Below, piece after piece: positions 22,697 through 22,761 of a DNA stretch of 22,761 bases. The notes below the pieces were generated by a model. That model ran no database searches. It was not told the DNA's origin and worked only from the letters and a program-made list of their open reading frames with translations. Positions within the stretch are counted from its first letter, which is position 1; every line of letters begins with the position of its first letter. Made by a program: the position numbers and the translations under genes. Origin of the DNA: Cloacimonetes bacterium UBA5456 (GTDB taxonomy: Bacteria; Cloacimonadota; Cloacimonadia; Cloacimonadales; Cloacimonadaceae); NCBI GenBank assembly GCA_002427325.1, contig DIQS01000002.1:1-22761 (forward strand), written 5' to 3'.

Positions 22697-22761
22697 ATGA
22701 ATATGAGAAGCTTTTTAACTCGTATGACCATAATGATTCAGGCATTCCCACAAAAAACCGA
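22697..22761 (+). CDS. 5' end of an unidentified gene, cut by the window edge
   Basis: An open frame from ATG at 22697 (or 22703) runs to the last base without a stop. The first residues read MNMRSFLTRMTIMIQAF, a mildly basic start with hydrophobic residues that could open a signal peptide or membrane segment. A TTGACA box at the usual distance and a GGAAAG upstream support a real start. Only about 21 codons are visible, so no function can be assigned. Confidence 0.4.
   Translation, partial: MNMRSFLTRMTIMIQAFPQKT

Overview
The window is a compact, gene-dense bacterial chromosome segment. Several features point to the Cloacimonadota (Candidatus Cloacimonas-like) or a nearby anaerobic Gram-negative lineage: a transcarboxylase-type carboxyltransferase cluster, a secreted lamin-tail-domain protein with a FlgD-like C-terminal domain, CCA-encoding tRNA genes and very short intergenic gaps. 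That assignment is inference from gene content, not from a marker gene. No phage, insertion sequence or CRISPR array is visible.

Layout. At 1-345 there is a promoter region carrying a palindromic dispersed repeat. At 346-4199 there is a plus-strand housekeeping run: gcvH, gmk, an omega-like protein with an acidic tail, type-4 uracil-DNA glycosylase, pyridoxal/pyridoxamine kinase and a Cof-type HAD phosphatase. At 5624-4178 (minus) an iron-type alcohol dehydrogenase is followed by an AhpD-like protein. At 5892-6284 there is a small exported TonB-C/AgmX-like protein with its own terminator. A 635-bp gene-poor stretch with strong hairpins precedes glycogen phosphorylase (6920-9424), which is tightly coupled to a secreted lamin-tail protein (9429-11036). 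On the minus strand from 12307 down to 11019 lie a helical/TPR-like protein, a 54-residue Cys-rich miniprotein and rsmD. The gap 12308-12945 holds the second, inverted copy of the palindromic repeat. Then come a pirin (minus), a four-gene tRNA cluster (Ser-UGA, Ser-GCU, Gln-UUG, Gln-CUG) with a terminator, and a five-gene plus-strand operon (14571-19670): 12S-type carboxyltransferase, small epsilon-like subunit, 5S-1.3S biotin protein, pyrR and pyrF. Finally there is a minus-strand pair (nucleotide-sugar dehydrogenase and YprB-like exonuclease) and a divergent gene that runs off the right end.

How it fits together. The carboxyltransferase cluster has carboxyltransferase and biotin-carrier parts but no biotin carboxylase and no membrane Na+-pump beta subunit in the window. 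It therefore looks like a methylmalonyl-CoA:pyruvate transcarboxylase, linking propionyl/methylmalonyl-CoA and pyruvate/oxaloacetate pools. PyrR and PyrF share the transcription unit.

Three things stand out beyond the genes. (1) A palindromic element of about 94 bp occurs twice in opposite orientation, with a perfect 43-bp core and TCATGA-like hexamers phased every 11 bp. (2) A CTTGACA-type -35 box lies 54-76 bp upstream of the first gene of every inferred protein-coding transcription unit, while -10 boxes are mostly unrecognisable. (3) A 54-residue CxxC protein is sandwiched, with a 1-nt overlap upstream and no gap downstream, between a helical protein and rsmD.
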